Origin: Boesenbergia rotunda
Taxonomy: Eukaryota > Streptophyta > Magnoliopsida > Zingiberales > Zingiberaceae
Assembly: GCA_024364735.1 (NCBI GenBank)
Contig: JAGFNQ010002300.1
Coordinates: 132,534-196,533 of the forward strand
DNA length: 64,000 nucleotides
Direction of reading: 5' to 3'
The notes under the pieces were generated by a model, which searched no databases, was not told the origin of the DNA, and saw only the letters and a program-made list of their open reading frames with translations. Shown one piece after another: positions 33,289 through 44,865 of the stretch (positions are counted from its first letter, which is position 1; every line of letters begins with the position of its first letter). The position numbers and the translations under genes are program-made.

Positions 33289-35934
33289 TGTCACGACCCC
33301 AGAGGCACATGCTTCCTCAAAAATCGGGCAGCATCTCCCCTATACGGTGGACAATATGGGGCAAATATACATAATATCTCCACCAATATAGCTCAGCCAC
33401 AAGCGGCTGGCATCACAACAATAAGTAATAGACACAACCACGCAGTTTATATCGAAACAAAATAAATGGATGGCTCAGCCATCTTAAACATAAAAGAAAG
33501 TCTACATACCAGTAATAACGATAAAATCCAAACCGATACTTGACAAGGAAACTAACTGCAGAAATAAAACAGACACTAGAACAAACCAAAACAAACCGAC
33601 AAGGTGAAACTGAGGGACTGACAACTGGATCATCTCCTGGCTCCAAGCAAAATATCTACCTGCTATCTGAAACAACAAAAAGGAAAGCAGGAGTGGTGAG
33701 TCCGGGCGGACTCTGCGGGTATATGAGTAGACAAATAAGCATGGCATAATAAGGATAACGGAGTAGAGAAATCAACAGTGTACAATCCATAAGAATTATA
33801 AAATTTACCTAATCATGTATAACCAATAAAATACGACATGGTATAAAACCGAATAATAACTAAACAGGCGTAAAATAACGCAACAACAATAAAACCAAGA
33901 TATAGATGCATGTCAATCATGTGCAACAACCATAGCTCATATAAATGCAACAATCACAAGAAAAATGCATAAACGAAATACGTATGCACATGATGCAATG
34001 ACATGTGTCACCCCTGACGCCAGTCAAGCCATCAACACATCACATCTGTGTGACCGAGTGGGTAGGGCTGTGACAACTGTACCACTCCAACAACAACAAT
34101 AATACCACATAAGGCGTGGTTGAGTGGACAGGATGCTGGGGAGTCTACACTCCAGACCCCTATACCTAGGGGGAGCTGTCACAGCTACAAAATATCTCTC
34201 AAAAGCAAACAACGGTGAGGGTGAGCCACCAACAACTCATCCCTCTAAAAATAACGGTGAGGGTGTCACTGTTTGGCATAACAGGACAAACACTCGCACT
34301 CTAATAACTACCACGATAACAAGTGGTTGAGTGAATCGAGCAACAATATGACTAACGACGGCTTAACCAAATGTAAGTCCAACAGTCGTTAGTATGCAAC
34401 GTTCAAGTATGGTGCATGCTATACGATGCACAAACAACCGAAGAAACAACAATGCAACAAAATCCACAAAATCCAACAAGTATACGATGCATCAATACAA
34501 CCATCCAGAAATCGAAAACCAACGATTATGCACCTACACTACTAGGTAGGGTATTTCTAATGTCAAATAAACCTATCTGTGTTTAATGGACTTCTAAGTA
34601 CTCGCGTACAAGCGGTACTTTACAAAATAGAAAACCAACAGGAGACTGTACAGAAATGAATTTTTGAATACTCGAAGATCAACGAAGAATAAGTATCAAC
34701 GGCAGTGTTTTAAATAACGACAATGAACAAGGTCAAGCAACTTATCAGACATAATATAACCATGCTTTTAAGGTGAAGAAAATTACTCGAGTACAAAGGA
34801 GAAATACCCGCCTTAATTATAGAAGTTCGTGAACGAAGAGGACCTTTCATGATCAACCAAACGAGTCCAACTCAAGATCCTGTATCAAGGACACAGTTTA
34901 GCTATTTATATTTAAAATATGAATTATCAAAACTAGCTACTAAACATAATCAGGATCTAACCCTAAACTAAAGTCCTATTCCTCTAAATGGAACCTCACA
35001 GTAATGTTTTACAAAGAATCAAAGTATTACCGCTAATAAACCCACAAGTCTCGTAATACTAATTCCCAAACAAAACAAGCTGGTTCATCTTCAACCACCC
35101 CACCATTAGAGTCATCCAATCTCACGACATTAGCATGGCAAACAAGAATGTAGCTAACACCAAAATCACACATAATTCTCACAACCTTCTCACGGTAGAA
35201 CATAGCAACCCAAAACAGAGCCTAAGGGAAATTCACATCTATACTCGTGGCAAAACTCAACAAATCACAGAATTTAACCTACAACATCTCAATTCATGAA
35301 ACCCACAACAAGATTTCACTCCTTCAAACACCCTTTTCAAAGTTCCAAGTGGACACAAGAACTCACGGTTAGAACCAAACAGAACTAGTAGGACCAAACA
35401 ACACCATGAAACTAATTCAAACGTTTGCTAACAATCGAGCACAGAAAACCCAAAACCATATCGAATCCTTACAATGAAGTTTCACGGCAACACATCAATT
35501 CTAACAAATCTGCCCACCAACTTTACAAGCACCAAAATCACAGTAAAACAAACACTCATCATCTTACCTGAGTTGGTGCTGACGCGAACAGAGGAAACCG
35601 AAGAGGGAAGTGGCGCTCGACTAGGGCTCCACGCGAGGCAGCGGCGCACGGGCATGCAACGCCCTGTTCTTGTGCGTCGGAGAATACAGAAGAAGAAGAA
35701 GGGAAGGAGAAGTAGGAGGGCGGCGTCGGGCGAGAAGGAACGGCGGCTAGGGCTGCGGTTTCACGCATGGGAAGTCAGCGCAGAGGAGAGGGGGTTTGGG
35801 AGAAGAAACTGAATCGGGGAAACTCACTTCGGGAGGTAGGTTTAGGGCTTTTAAATTGGTTTTGGCATTTTGCAAAAAAAACCAGCAGATTTTGAAATTT
35901 TCAACTTAGCCCTTTAAAATTTCAGTTTTCAACA
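33289..35934 (-). repeat. 5' LTR of the 12.4 kb gypsy element
   Basis: This 2646 bp LTR pairs with 23539-26185. On the minus strand it begins TGTTGAAAACTGAAATTTT at 35934, immediately beside the interrupted viral ORF. Confidence 0.92.
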
Positions 35935-37114
35935 CTTCAAACTCTGGTTGTCGATTGGGAAGATCATCTGCATCTATTCTAACTAGATGTCTGGCAGGCT
36001 CAATTTTTAAATTTACCCATTCTGGAGGAGAGCTATCAATTGTACATATCACATATGTTTCTTCTTCTTCAAGAACTAAGGAAGTAATTTGTCCCAGTTT
36101 CTTTGGGAAGTCTCTGATAGAATCAGGATCATGAACCCATAACTTGGCTAGTAATCCATAGTCCATTAATAGGAATGGGGTTATTAGCCTTCCTTTGATT
36201 GTTGGAGGTTCATAGGTATCCATGTTGATGTTGACTCGTCGAAAGCAATATACTAGTTGGCATTGGCAGCCATATTTGTCTGAGGTTTCACAGACTTTGT
36301 TTCTATTTTGGCACTTGAGTTTGGGGCTAAATTCAGCTTCATACTGAATTGTCATTCCTTTTGGTACTTTTTGGTGCAGAAGTTTCAGGGCATCACATAA
36401 TTCTGCAAAAACTTCAAAAGTAGATCCTTCAGCCAGTCTTCGTATGTAGATAGAAATATCTTCTGGGATAGTATTTGGAAGTCCTAATAGTATTGCCTCC
36501 GAGTGCCTTTGTGTTGTAGTTGCTTCTGATCTTTCTTTCAATTGTCCCAAAGTTAGATATTTTGGCCGATGAATCACAGGCTCTTTATTCTTTTGTGGCA
36601 TAGTTGTAAGTGCTTGAGCATAAGTTTTGTCAGAGTCTTCTGTCTCTGTTTCCATATGTGATTTTCCGCCAGTTTTAAGAAGCGAATTAACAAAGAAATT
36701 TGGCCCAATAATTGTCCTTGCTATGTTAAAGGCTTCTTCCAGGGAATAAAAACCTTTAAATGAAGGATGTTCACATTCTAGTATAGCAATAGTGACTTCT
36801 TCCCAATCTTGGTAGACTCCTGCTTGTGTCCCAGAGAAGACCACATAACAAGAGAACTTCTTTCCGATTGGTTTTTGTACTGTCGTTTGGAAGTAATTAG
36901 CCAGAGCATTGATAATTGCTATCTTGTAGTTGGCACTTCCTGGAATAGTAGGAATATTCCAGATATTATCAAGTAAGCAAGTTTGGATGTGGTCAAGCTT
37001 GTCTCTTGTTGTAAAGTGAAACTGTTCCTCATAGCGAGTAAATTGTTGAAGTTCTTGATTGCCAAACCTCATGGTTCTCATTGAGAAAGTTTTTACTTTC
37101 TTTTGTTTATCCAT
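35935..37114 (-). pseudogene. Pararetroviral transactivator/viroplasmin ORF, N-terminal part
   Basis: The ORF opens at ATG 37114, 30 nt after the polyprotein stop, and is intact for about 393 codons until the gypsy LTR. Residues about 85-135 (CYVVFSGTQAGVYQDWEEVT, then a GFYSLEEAFNIAR segment) fit the viroplasmin/RNase H1 N-terminal-like domain of caulimovirid inclusion-body proteins, which promote polycistronic translation. A Cys-rich stretch follows at about 270-295 (KCQNRNKVCETSDKYGCQCQ). The last ~70 codons are at 23538-23319. The 402-codon frame visible here ends with a few residues read from the LTR. Confidence 0.8.
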
Positions 37115-37143
37115 TGGTGTACCTATCAGTCATAATCATGAAG

Positions 37144-40100
37144 TTAATGTAAAAGTCTAGAAAGTGTGTCAGCTAAGGAATTATTACTTCCTTTAATATG
37201 TTCCCACTGAATAGTCAGTCCTTTATTTATAATTGTATCTGTAAATTTTAACCATCTTTTTGTACTAAGTCCTTTCCTCAATCCTTTTGTTTGCTGGCTG
37301 TATTTGACTATGGCTTCGCAATCTGTTCTGACTGTGATTTCTGGTTTGCTGCATATAAAGAGTCTGAAAGCATCTAGACAATAAATTACTGCTAATATTT
37401 CATAGTCAAGAGATGTTAGACGACCTTTTTCCTTATATTGGCCAGAAGCATATCTACAGATAGCCTCAGAAGATTTTGTGTCATATTTGGAGGGTTTTCG
37501 GTAAAGAATTCCTCCCCATCCATTTTCACAATCATCTGTTTCTATAATTAAGTAATCAGTATCTAATGGTTGTCGTAAGACTGGGATTTTTCTTACCATT
37601 TCTTTAATTTGTTTAACTAGTTCTATGTCTTGTTGATTGAAATATTTTTGTCCGGTTAAGGATGTTTTGTTATATAAGGGTCCATTAATTTTTCCTATGT
37701 CCTTCAGGTATTGTCTAGCATAGTTAAGGAGTCCTAAGAATGACCTAAGAGTTTTGGTATCTTCCATTTTATCAGGAAAACTTAATATTTTTGAGATAAT
37801 ATAAGGTTGTAATGAGATAGTTCCCTGTCCTATTTCAGCTCCCAGGAAGTCTATATGTGTAACAGCTAGCTTCATTTTACTTCTAGAGATTATTAAACCA
37901 TGTGTTTCAAATAGATTAAATACCATGTGTAAATGTGCATAGTGTTCTTCTTTTGTTTTGGAGAAAACCAAAATGTCATCAATATAAACATAAGTACAAT
38001 TTGCTAAGTTTTTAAAAATTGTGTCCATTTTTCTTTGAAAGATTTGTGGTGCTACTTTTAGGCCAAATGGCATGACTAACCATTCAAAATGGCTTTCGGG
38101 GCAAGAAAAAGCAGTCCATTATATAGAATCAGGATGCATCTTTACTTGCCAGAATCCAGATTTCATGTCAAATTTTGAGTACCATTTGGAATCTTGGATT
38201 TTGTTCAGTAGTTAGTCTTTATCAGGAATTTTATATCCATCTTCCTGGCAATTATCATTTAGGCGTTTGTAGTTAAACACCATCCTAGACTGTCCCCTTT
38301 TTTGTTCTGATCCTTTGTTTACAATGAAGGCTGGGCTTCTATGTCTAGATGTAGAGCGTTGAATAGCTCCAAGGGCTAGTAGTTGATTTATGCGCATTTT
38401 GCATTCTTCAGTTTCCCAGTTTGTATATTTTAAGTCTTGTGCTTTTATTGTAAGATCTGGGTTGATTATTGTTAATTTGCAGTATGTTTTATCATGTTCC
38501 CAATATTTTGTTGGGTTTTCACCAATAATTTCTAATTTTTCTAGTTGGGAGATGAGAGAGTCTAGGTCAAGTTGGGTAGTTATTAGGTTTCGTAAATATG
38601 TAGGGGAGAGTAGATCTTTCGGAATGTCTAAATCCAGGCTATTTAAGTCTTCAAGATAAAGGTCATCTTGAATTAATTCTTGATATGTTGTGGAACAAGA
38701 AAGTTCTTGGTTAATTAAGCAAGAATCTTTACAAAGTGTATTATCTTTACATTGACAACTGTTTGCATTGTCATTACATTGCCAACTGTTTGTATTTTTT
38801 GGGTCTATGTTTTTAGGATTAGGATGCTTATTAGGAACTGAAGGATAATCTGACACAATTGGGGATACTATAGGTGTAGAGAGAAAAATGGCATAATCTT
38901 TTGTAAGTAATAATGCTCTGTCTTGGGCTATAAGGAAACTAAGTCCTAGGATTAAGTGAAGATTTGGCTGTGGAAGAGGTTTGATCCAGAGTTTTGGAAG
39001 GGAGAGAGAAGTCCCAAATGTATCACAGTTTGTATAAAATCTTAAATGTGTATTTGTAATGAATTTGGTACAAGATAGTTGTTGGCCATCAAATTGCGTA
39101 CTAACCATTGGTTGAGTCGCAGTTTTGATAAGTTCCGGGGGTACTATAGATAGAATAGTTTTTTCATCTATTGTAGAGTTTGTAGCCCCACTGTCTAGAA
39201 AAGCATGTAGGGTAAATTCATGCCCGTGTATATTGATTAGACAACGAACTCTGATATCAGTAGTTCGTCTAGTATTACATATACTGGGGGTTTTTATAAA
39301 AACCATATCAGTGTCTGAGCTTGGTTCCGTTATGGCTAATCTTTTTCCTTTATCTTGTGTAATGGAAGTATTATCTTGATTGAGTTTTGCAATTTCTGTT
39401 TCTAAAATATTAAGTCTGGTTTCCAAAACAGAGACTCGAGTTTCAAGGAGAATGTTTCTAGTGCTTCCTCTGACTTGTTGACTTGTGGGTATTATTATAT
39501 TAAAGCTTTGCTGTAAGCATAAGTTGCATATTTGTTTCCTACATAGTTTACATGTTCCCCTTTTATCTATGGCTGGGTAATATCCACATAGGAAACAAGG
39601 AAAATTTTCATCTCCTATTTTTAGGACCCAGTCATGGACACAGTCTAACACATCTGATTTTGGTATTGTATTTTGAGGTATAGATTGTGTGAACATAAGG
39701 TTCATAGCATCTAAGTCCTCCCATTGCTCTGCTAAGTCATCAAGCTCTTGTTGGAGATTGTTACTACTGGATGTATATTTATTTACTAAGGTATGAGGGT
39801 CGTCAAGGAATGAATTTATTAATGTATAATCTGATGAGGAAGTGATTTCTTCTATGTCCTCGATAGATACTATAGAATAGATGGAAGAGGTATCAGATAC
39901 ATCCTCCTGGATTGCTATTAAGTCTAGATTTGTACAAGAGACTAATTTGGCTTCTCTAGTATATAAGTTTTTCTTATTTGGGCATGCTGAGGATAAATGA
40001 CCTGGTTCATTACAGGCAAAGCAAGTTATTGTATTAGCATATATTTTCTTTGGTTTAAATTTTCTGACATGTTTAGTCTTATTTAAATATGACTTCTTTT

Positions 40101-41064
40101 CTTTGCTTTTTCTCAAATAGTAGCCTTTTCTAGGTCTAATTTTGGGTTGAGGCTGTATAGCTGGCTTACTGGGTTTTCTTCGTTGTTTATGCTTATGGTG
40201 GCTTAAACCATATTGTTGTGGGGTATATATTTGACTGCAAAACCCGTATTGTTGGTTTTTAAGTTGCTTTTGTATTTGTATATAAGTACATTTTTCTTTA
40301 AGTATTGAAATAATATGTTGAATCCTAACTCCTATATTATCATATTGGGGTGCCACTTTTAAGTCTGTCCATGCCTTGTGGATTTCTTTGCCTAAGTCTC
40401 CTGGTAGTTTGCTAAATAGTCTTTCACCTAATTCAGGATTACAATAATTTCCAGAGATAGCTGTGAGTGCTAAAAAGTCATTGCAAAAAGGTTTTATCCA
40501 ATTCCAACTAAATAGTTGAAGTTGTTCTAAGTCCCTCATGGCTTCCCTTTGACGGATATCTAATCCTGTATTTGCATCCCTAGCAGTTAAAAGTCTATGG
40601 ATGGTATAGCAAAAATTTATTATGTTATTGCTTTGGGCTGCTATTCTAGCTATTTCCTCTGGGAATTTTAATTTGTAGGCTTCCCAAGCGGCTCTAGCTA
40701 CGTCACCTAAATAATTTTCTCCTATACGAATCATGGCATCTCCTGTTTCTATGTCTAGCTCATGCTTGGCTTGATAATCTCTTCTAACAGAGACAATCCA
40801 TTGTTCCAAATAATTGTCATATAGCTGGGGGTCATCGCATTCAGCTATGTTTAAAAGTAGAGAGTTTTTCCCAAAGTAAGTAATTTCAGGTGGACGTCTC
40901 TTACCTAGAGTTCTGAGAAGTGGATTATTGTTGGTATATGGAAGGATTGGTGTTCTTGGTGGATGGCCTTGTCCATAATCAGTAGTTCGCATAGAACTTT
41001 CTGGATATTGTATTATAGGTGGTCTAGAAGTAGCAGATGTATTGGTTGATTCAGCTGGATTCAT
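37144..41064 (-). pseudogene. Pararetroviral coat-protease-RT-RNase H polyprotein (two in-frame stops)
   Basis: The ATG at 41064 overlaps the ORF4 stop as ATGA. Residues 1-340 are coat-like. A CCHC knuckle (CFACNEPGHLSSAC) lies near 346. A second Cys cluster near 488-516 has spacing C-x2-C-x11-C-x2-C-x4-C-x2-C, a pattern described for badnaviruses and tungroviruses. The aspartic protease site FLDSGATNSTID is near 621. The RT carries YIDD (about residue 1026) and RNase H acidic motifs follow (ETDDCENGWGG, RTDCEAIV). TAA codons at 38214-38212 and 38121-38119 interrupt the RT ahead of its active site; no frameshift was seen. The copy is therefore defective. Confidence 0.88.
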
Positions 41065-41255
41065 AAGTTTAATTCTGTGCTTCTTTTCCTAGCAATTATA
41101 TTATGATCTTCATCAAAATATAATTCATAGTCATTCTCAAGTTTTTGTTGTCTCTTTTCAAAGCCTTCTAGTTCAATTAATTCTTTAGGGGTCAGGTAAA
41201 TTGCCATTTCTGAGGGCAAAAATAAATATTCTTCTAAATCATCAAAAAACCCCAT
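41061..41255 (-). CDS. Pararetroviral small ORF4 (64 aa)
   Basis: It starts 14 nt inside the movement-protein ORF and ends in the ATGA overlap with the polyprotein start. The protein is acidic at its start (FFDDLEEYLFLP) and charged later. Tight overlap on both sides and an undamaged frame support it as a real viral ORF. No homology is recognised. Confidence 0.65.
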   Translation of the reverse strand: MGFFDDLEEYLFLPSEMAIYLTPKELIELEGFEKRQQKLENDYELYFDEDHNIIARKRSTELNL

Positions 41256-42279
41256 ATTGTGGTTCTTGATTTAACATAAAAGTCATGTTCTCTACTACTG
41301 ATGCATATTGCTGGCTACTGATAGTAAGGTCTTCTATGTTCATTAGGTTTAAATTATCCTCTTCTTCATTATCATCATTTTGTGAAGTCGAAGGCTTATA
41401 ATTGTTGAATCTTACTGTGAGATCTCCCTTTCTATCTTTGTACATTATTGATTGCGTTGGTTGTAGAGTCCTGGATGGTATATCCAAAGTGATGTTCCAT
41501 TCCAATCCTGCTAAGGTTTCAAATGAAAAGTCTCTCGGTTTTAGGAAGTATATTCCTCTAGAAGTAAGGGCCTCTATGATATCATTAATTTGTACTCTAA
41601 AACTATTATTAATCTGAGTCATTGTTTTTCCTAAGAAGATGATATCTATTTGTATATTATCCTTCTTAAAGTCTCCATAACCTTTGGCTTTAATTATTAT
41701 TTTAATATGTTTAACAAAGTCTTGAATTGTCATATTAAAATTAGGGCAAAAGTATGTAATTCCTATGTTATTGTTCATGTCGACTTCAATGAGTCCAATA
41801 ATTGCTTTTTCTTTATCTACGAATCTTGAGTTATATAGGACCAATAATACCTTGCCTCCTATGCTTTTTCTAGTTAAACCTCTAAGGCCAAATATAATTA
41901 ATCCTAAATGAATGTAATTATGTCGTCGACAGAGAAGTATTCGTGCTGACTCTTCAGTCATAAGAGTTAGACGTTGTTCTCCTCCATCAGGGAGGTGAAG
42001 TGCCTCCGTCCTATGGTGGCGAAATAAAGAAGTATTGAAAGAGAATCTTCCTTGGTTATACAATCTTCTAGGATTTAGTGTGTTAAGTTGGGCATTGGAA
42101 AAGAGAGTAAGATCTCTTTCTACGTCTACTAATTCTTCTAGTCTATGATTAGAAATACTATTTCTTCTTCCCACTATATTATCAAGCCACGAAGTTGTAT
42201 TTGTTTCTATTCTTTCACTTATTGTTCTAGATGGACCGGTAAAAGTCTCAGTTGTAGTTGCTGGTCGTATTAAATTCAT
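41242..42279 (-). CDS. Pararetroviral movement protein (30K type, 345 aa)
   Basis: The ORF is complete. The central region has the 30K-family layout: a hydrophobic strand (GGKVLLVLYNSRF), then a strand with the conserved aspartate (AIIGLIEVDMNNN), then ITYFCPNFNM and a predicted beta-rich core to about residue 270. The C-terminal part is acidic. Such proteins enlarge plasmodesmata or form transport tubules. Here the movement protein is a separate ORF and not fused to the coat polyprotein as in badnaviruses. It overlaps ORF2 by ATGA and ORF4 by 14 nt. Confidence 0.75.
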   Translation of the reverse strand: MNLIRPATTTETFTGPSRTISERIETNTTSWLDNIVGRRNSISNHRLEELVDVERDLTLFSNAQLNTLNPRRLYNQGRFSFNTSLFRHHRTEALHLPDGGEQRLTLMTEESARILLCRRHNYIHLGLIIFGLRGLTRKSIGGKVLLVLYNSRFVDKEKAIIGLIEVDMNNNIGITYFCPNFNMTIQDFVKHIKIIIKAKGYGDFKKDNIQIDIIFLGKTMTQINNSFRVQINDIIEALTSRGIYFLKPRDFSFETLAGLEWNITLDIPSRTLQPTQSIMYKDRKGDLTVRFNNYKPSTSQNDDNEEEDNLNLMNIEDLTISSQQYASVVENMTFMLNQEPQYGVF

Positions 42280-42635
42280 TTTGAGTGAGGGGTGTAAAAG
42301 GAATAAGTTTTAGGTTGTTTTCTAGAAATTACTTTTCCCGTGGATAACTTATTTAAGTCTTTTGCCAAACTATCTATACTTTCTTTCCACTCTGTGGCTA
42401 GTGTTGTTTTTTGTATTTGTTTTTCAATTTGGAGTACTTTGTTTTCTAAAAGTGTGAGCCTATGGTGTAATGAGGATAATAAGGCTATGATAGTATTGTT
42501 TTGTTGAATTAAAACTTGGTCTGCTTGTCCAGTTACTTCAGGTTTACAATAGCCAATATCTTGATTCTTTGAGTAGTGTTTCGAAAATTCTAAGGCTTCT
42601 TCAAAATAAGTATTTTCAAAGTTTAGTTTGTTCAT
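42276..42635 (-). CDS. Pararetroviral ORF2 (119 aa), intact copy
   Basis: The ORF is open from ATG 42635 to the TGA overlapping the movement-protein ATG. The middle is heptad-like (IIALLSSLHHRLTLLENKVL, QIEKQIQ), suggesting a short coiled coil. The tail is basic. Its size and place resemble the small nucleic-acid- or virion-associated second ORF of tungro- and badnavirus-like genomes. A second, stopped copy lies at 21537-21178. Confidence 0.75.
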   Translation of the reverse strand: MNKLNFENTYFEEALEFSKHYSKNQDIGYCKPEVTGQADQVLIQQNNTIIALLSSLHHRLTLLENKVLQIEKQIQKTTLATEWKESIDSLAKDLNKLSTGKVISRKQPKTYSFYTPHSK

Positions 42636-42648
42636 TTATATTTAATTT

Positions 42649-43202
42649 AGGATGTTTACTTTACGTCCCAGATTTGATATTAAATTTATGATTTTGATAT
42701 CAAATTTTAAAAAGACTTTTATAGTCTCAAAATTAAGGTTTTTTTAATTCCCAAATTTTAAAAGAAATAATTTTAATATCATATAATGGGAGGTGCCTAA
42801 GTCTTTTTTTTTTAAAAATTATGGTTTAATACTATAACCCAATTAGATAGATGAATCCTAGGAGTTTTTAATTTTTTATTTTTTTTAGCTTGAGCACTAT
42901 AACCCAATTGAGAAGATGTACCCTAGGAGTTTTTTATTTTTAATTTTTTTTAGTTTGAACACTATAACCCAATTAGGAAGGTGAACCCTAAGGATTTTTT
43001 ATTTTTTTAATTTGAGCACCATAACCCAATTATGAAGGTGAATCTTAGGGGTTTTCGATTTTTAATTTTTTATCTTGAAAACTATAACCTAATTTAGAAG
43101 ATGAACCCGACTAAAATAAAAAAAATAAAGTGTTAACTCCAGAAAAAAATTTCAAAAATTTGTTAATTTAGTATCAAGTTTAGTATCCAAAATATATTTT
43201 CT
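42649..43202. repeat. AT-rich host DNA with ~65 bp degenerate tandem repeat
   Basis: Five degenerate units at about 42832-43110 share ACTATAACCCAATTNGANAAG, GTGAACCCTAGGAGTTTTT and a T-run, with a period of 60-68 bp. No gene is present. Confidence 0.8.
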
Positions 43203-44290
43203 TTTTTTATTAGATTCGTTTTGATTTTGTTTGATTGATCTTGATTAGTTTTATATTTATAGTTAATTAGAGAAAACTCCCCAAATTGAAACTGAGCTTT
43301 GCATACCCTATTAAATTTTTGTATGCACTCTCTGATGGAATTAACAAGATAATTTTGTGTGTTATTTTTTTATCAGTATAAAATAGTAAAAACTCAGTGT
43401 ACATTATAAAGATTTGAGTATAAATTGTTTGAAATTGAGTACTAATTTAAGAAAATTGAGTATAAAATTTCGGTGACCTCTCCTGTGAAGATCTTGATGC
43501 GGTGACCCCTCCATTATGATCTTGATGCAACCTCACATACTCAAATTTTTTTAAATAATACTCAATCTAAATCAATTTATACTAAAATTTTTATAATATA
43601 TATTAAATTTTTTTATATACTAAAACAATGTATACTCAAATTTTTTCAAATAATACTCAAATTTCTTAAATTAATACTAAATCTCAAATAATTTACACTC
43701 AAATATGTATACTGAATTTTTACTCTTTTATACTGTTAACAAAAATAACACACAAAATCATCTTGTCAATCCTATCAAGGAGTGCATGTAAAAATTTTAT
43801 CAAATGAGGACTACATACAAAGTTAAATTTCAATTTGAAGAGTTTTCATCAATTTTCTCTTATATTCTCTTTAATTCTTTTAAAAATTATCAGAATACAT
43901 TTTAATATAACATCTTGCTGAACATCTAAAATTATATGAAATTCCAAGGTATTCATCCGAATATAAATTTATTAGTATGTAAACATAATTATCTTTTATT
44001 ATAATAAATGAAAATTTATGAAAAATTAATTTATAAATTACTTTTAACCATTAATTATGGCAAAATTGACCTATTTGAGAATTATGGGTATTTTAAAATT
44101 TTAAATTTAATATTCGCATAATTAATGATACAAACTAATTAGTAAAGTAAAAATAAAGGGAATCGATAATCTATTTATAATTTCTTAATTATATACACGT
44201 GAGTGATTTGGTTATTCTCATTTATAGTAGGAATAATTTAATAGGTGTAGAAAAAATGTTAAATTTTCAAGGAATATCATTTCATTTATG
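43203..44290. repeat. Paralogue of 15566-15621 plus 19702-20110, interrupted by a MITE
   Basis: Landmarks in common and in the same order are TTATTAGATTCGTTTTGAT (one mismatch), TTTTAAAAATTATCAGAATA, GGCAAAATTGACCTAT and AATAATTTAATAGGTGTAGA (one mismatch). The left locus is interrupted at the equivalent place by the 4 kb foldback and this one by a 0.58 kb foldback MITE. Confidence 0.72.
43272..43847. mobile_element. Foldback MITE, ~210 bp inverted arms
   Basis: It starts GAAAACTCCCCAAATTGAAA and ends with the diverged complement TTTCAATTTGAAGAGTTTTC. The arms stay complementary through GATAATTTTGTGTGTTATTTTT on the left and its inverse on the right. A short spacer near 43490 contains GGTGACC...CTCC repeats. 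It has no coding capacity. A clean TSD was not found. Confidence 0.78.
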
Positions 44291-44865
44291 ATGCGTGAGA
44301 TATTATATCATTTCATTTTGAAGTGGTGGGGACCCAAATCACATTTACTCATATAATAGTTAGTAGTTCAATAATTTATCTCTTTTATATTGAAGATTGA
44401 TAATAATCTTATGAATAAATAATTCATCTTTTGTTGATCATTATACTAAATTAAAATACCGTAAAAGATGATCCGTTTTACTTGCTTGATTTACTTAGAC
44501 TAATCCTAATGATCATTTTAATTTATTCATCCTATCCACAAGTCATATATATAATATATACATGTACACACATTTTTATTAAAGAATAAAATAAAATTAA
44601 GAACGAAATAGTTTTTTTTTAAAATAAAATAAAGGGAAACTCATTTAACCCTTCGTAATATTCTTTTTAAAATTCTAAAATCGTCAAAATACTTTTAAAA
44701 ATTTTAAAATATTATCTTTTCACTCCTTAAACATTGAGATAATTACTTAATAGGAAAGTTGTATGATGCATGTGGCAAACCCTTATACATCGTAAATTAA
44801 TAATGTTATTAGAAGGTGAAATGACAATAGTTTAATATTTTTTAAAGTGCATTTTAATTAGGAGT
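44291..44865. other. AT-rich intergenic DNA
   Basis: No ORF, RNA gene or clear repeat was recognised here. Confidence 0.5.

Larger units (their letters stand above)
23539..35934 (-). mobile_element. Complete 12.4 kb Ty3/gypsy element, coding region mostly replaced
   Basis: Two long LTRs (23539-26185 and 33289-35934) both end TGTCACGACCCC on the plus strand. A Met-tRNA primer site lies beside the 5' LTR and a polypurine tract beside the 3' LTR. The flanks carry the perfect 5 bp duplication CTTCA (23534-23538 and 35935-35939). Instead of gag-pol the 7.1 kb interior has only a pol C-terminal stub, a possible gag scrap, a CACTA transposon and pieces of host genes. It could move only with trans-supplied proteins. 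LTRs differ at a few percent of positions by eye. Confidence 0.92.
35935..42648 (-). mobile_element. Endogenous pararetrovirus, right part (Caulimoviridae)
   Basis: On the minus strand it runs from ORF2 through movement protein, small ORF4, coat-protease-RT-RNase H polyprotein and the transactivator ORF, where the gypsy element cuts in at 35934. The right border at 42648 falls just upstream of the ORF2 start; the shared sequence with the left part ends at TATTTAATTT, and AT-rich host DNA follows. With the left part the integrant spans about 9.5 kb. About 0.9 kb of ORF2-MP sequence is present at both ends. Confidence 0.88.
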
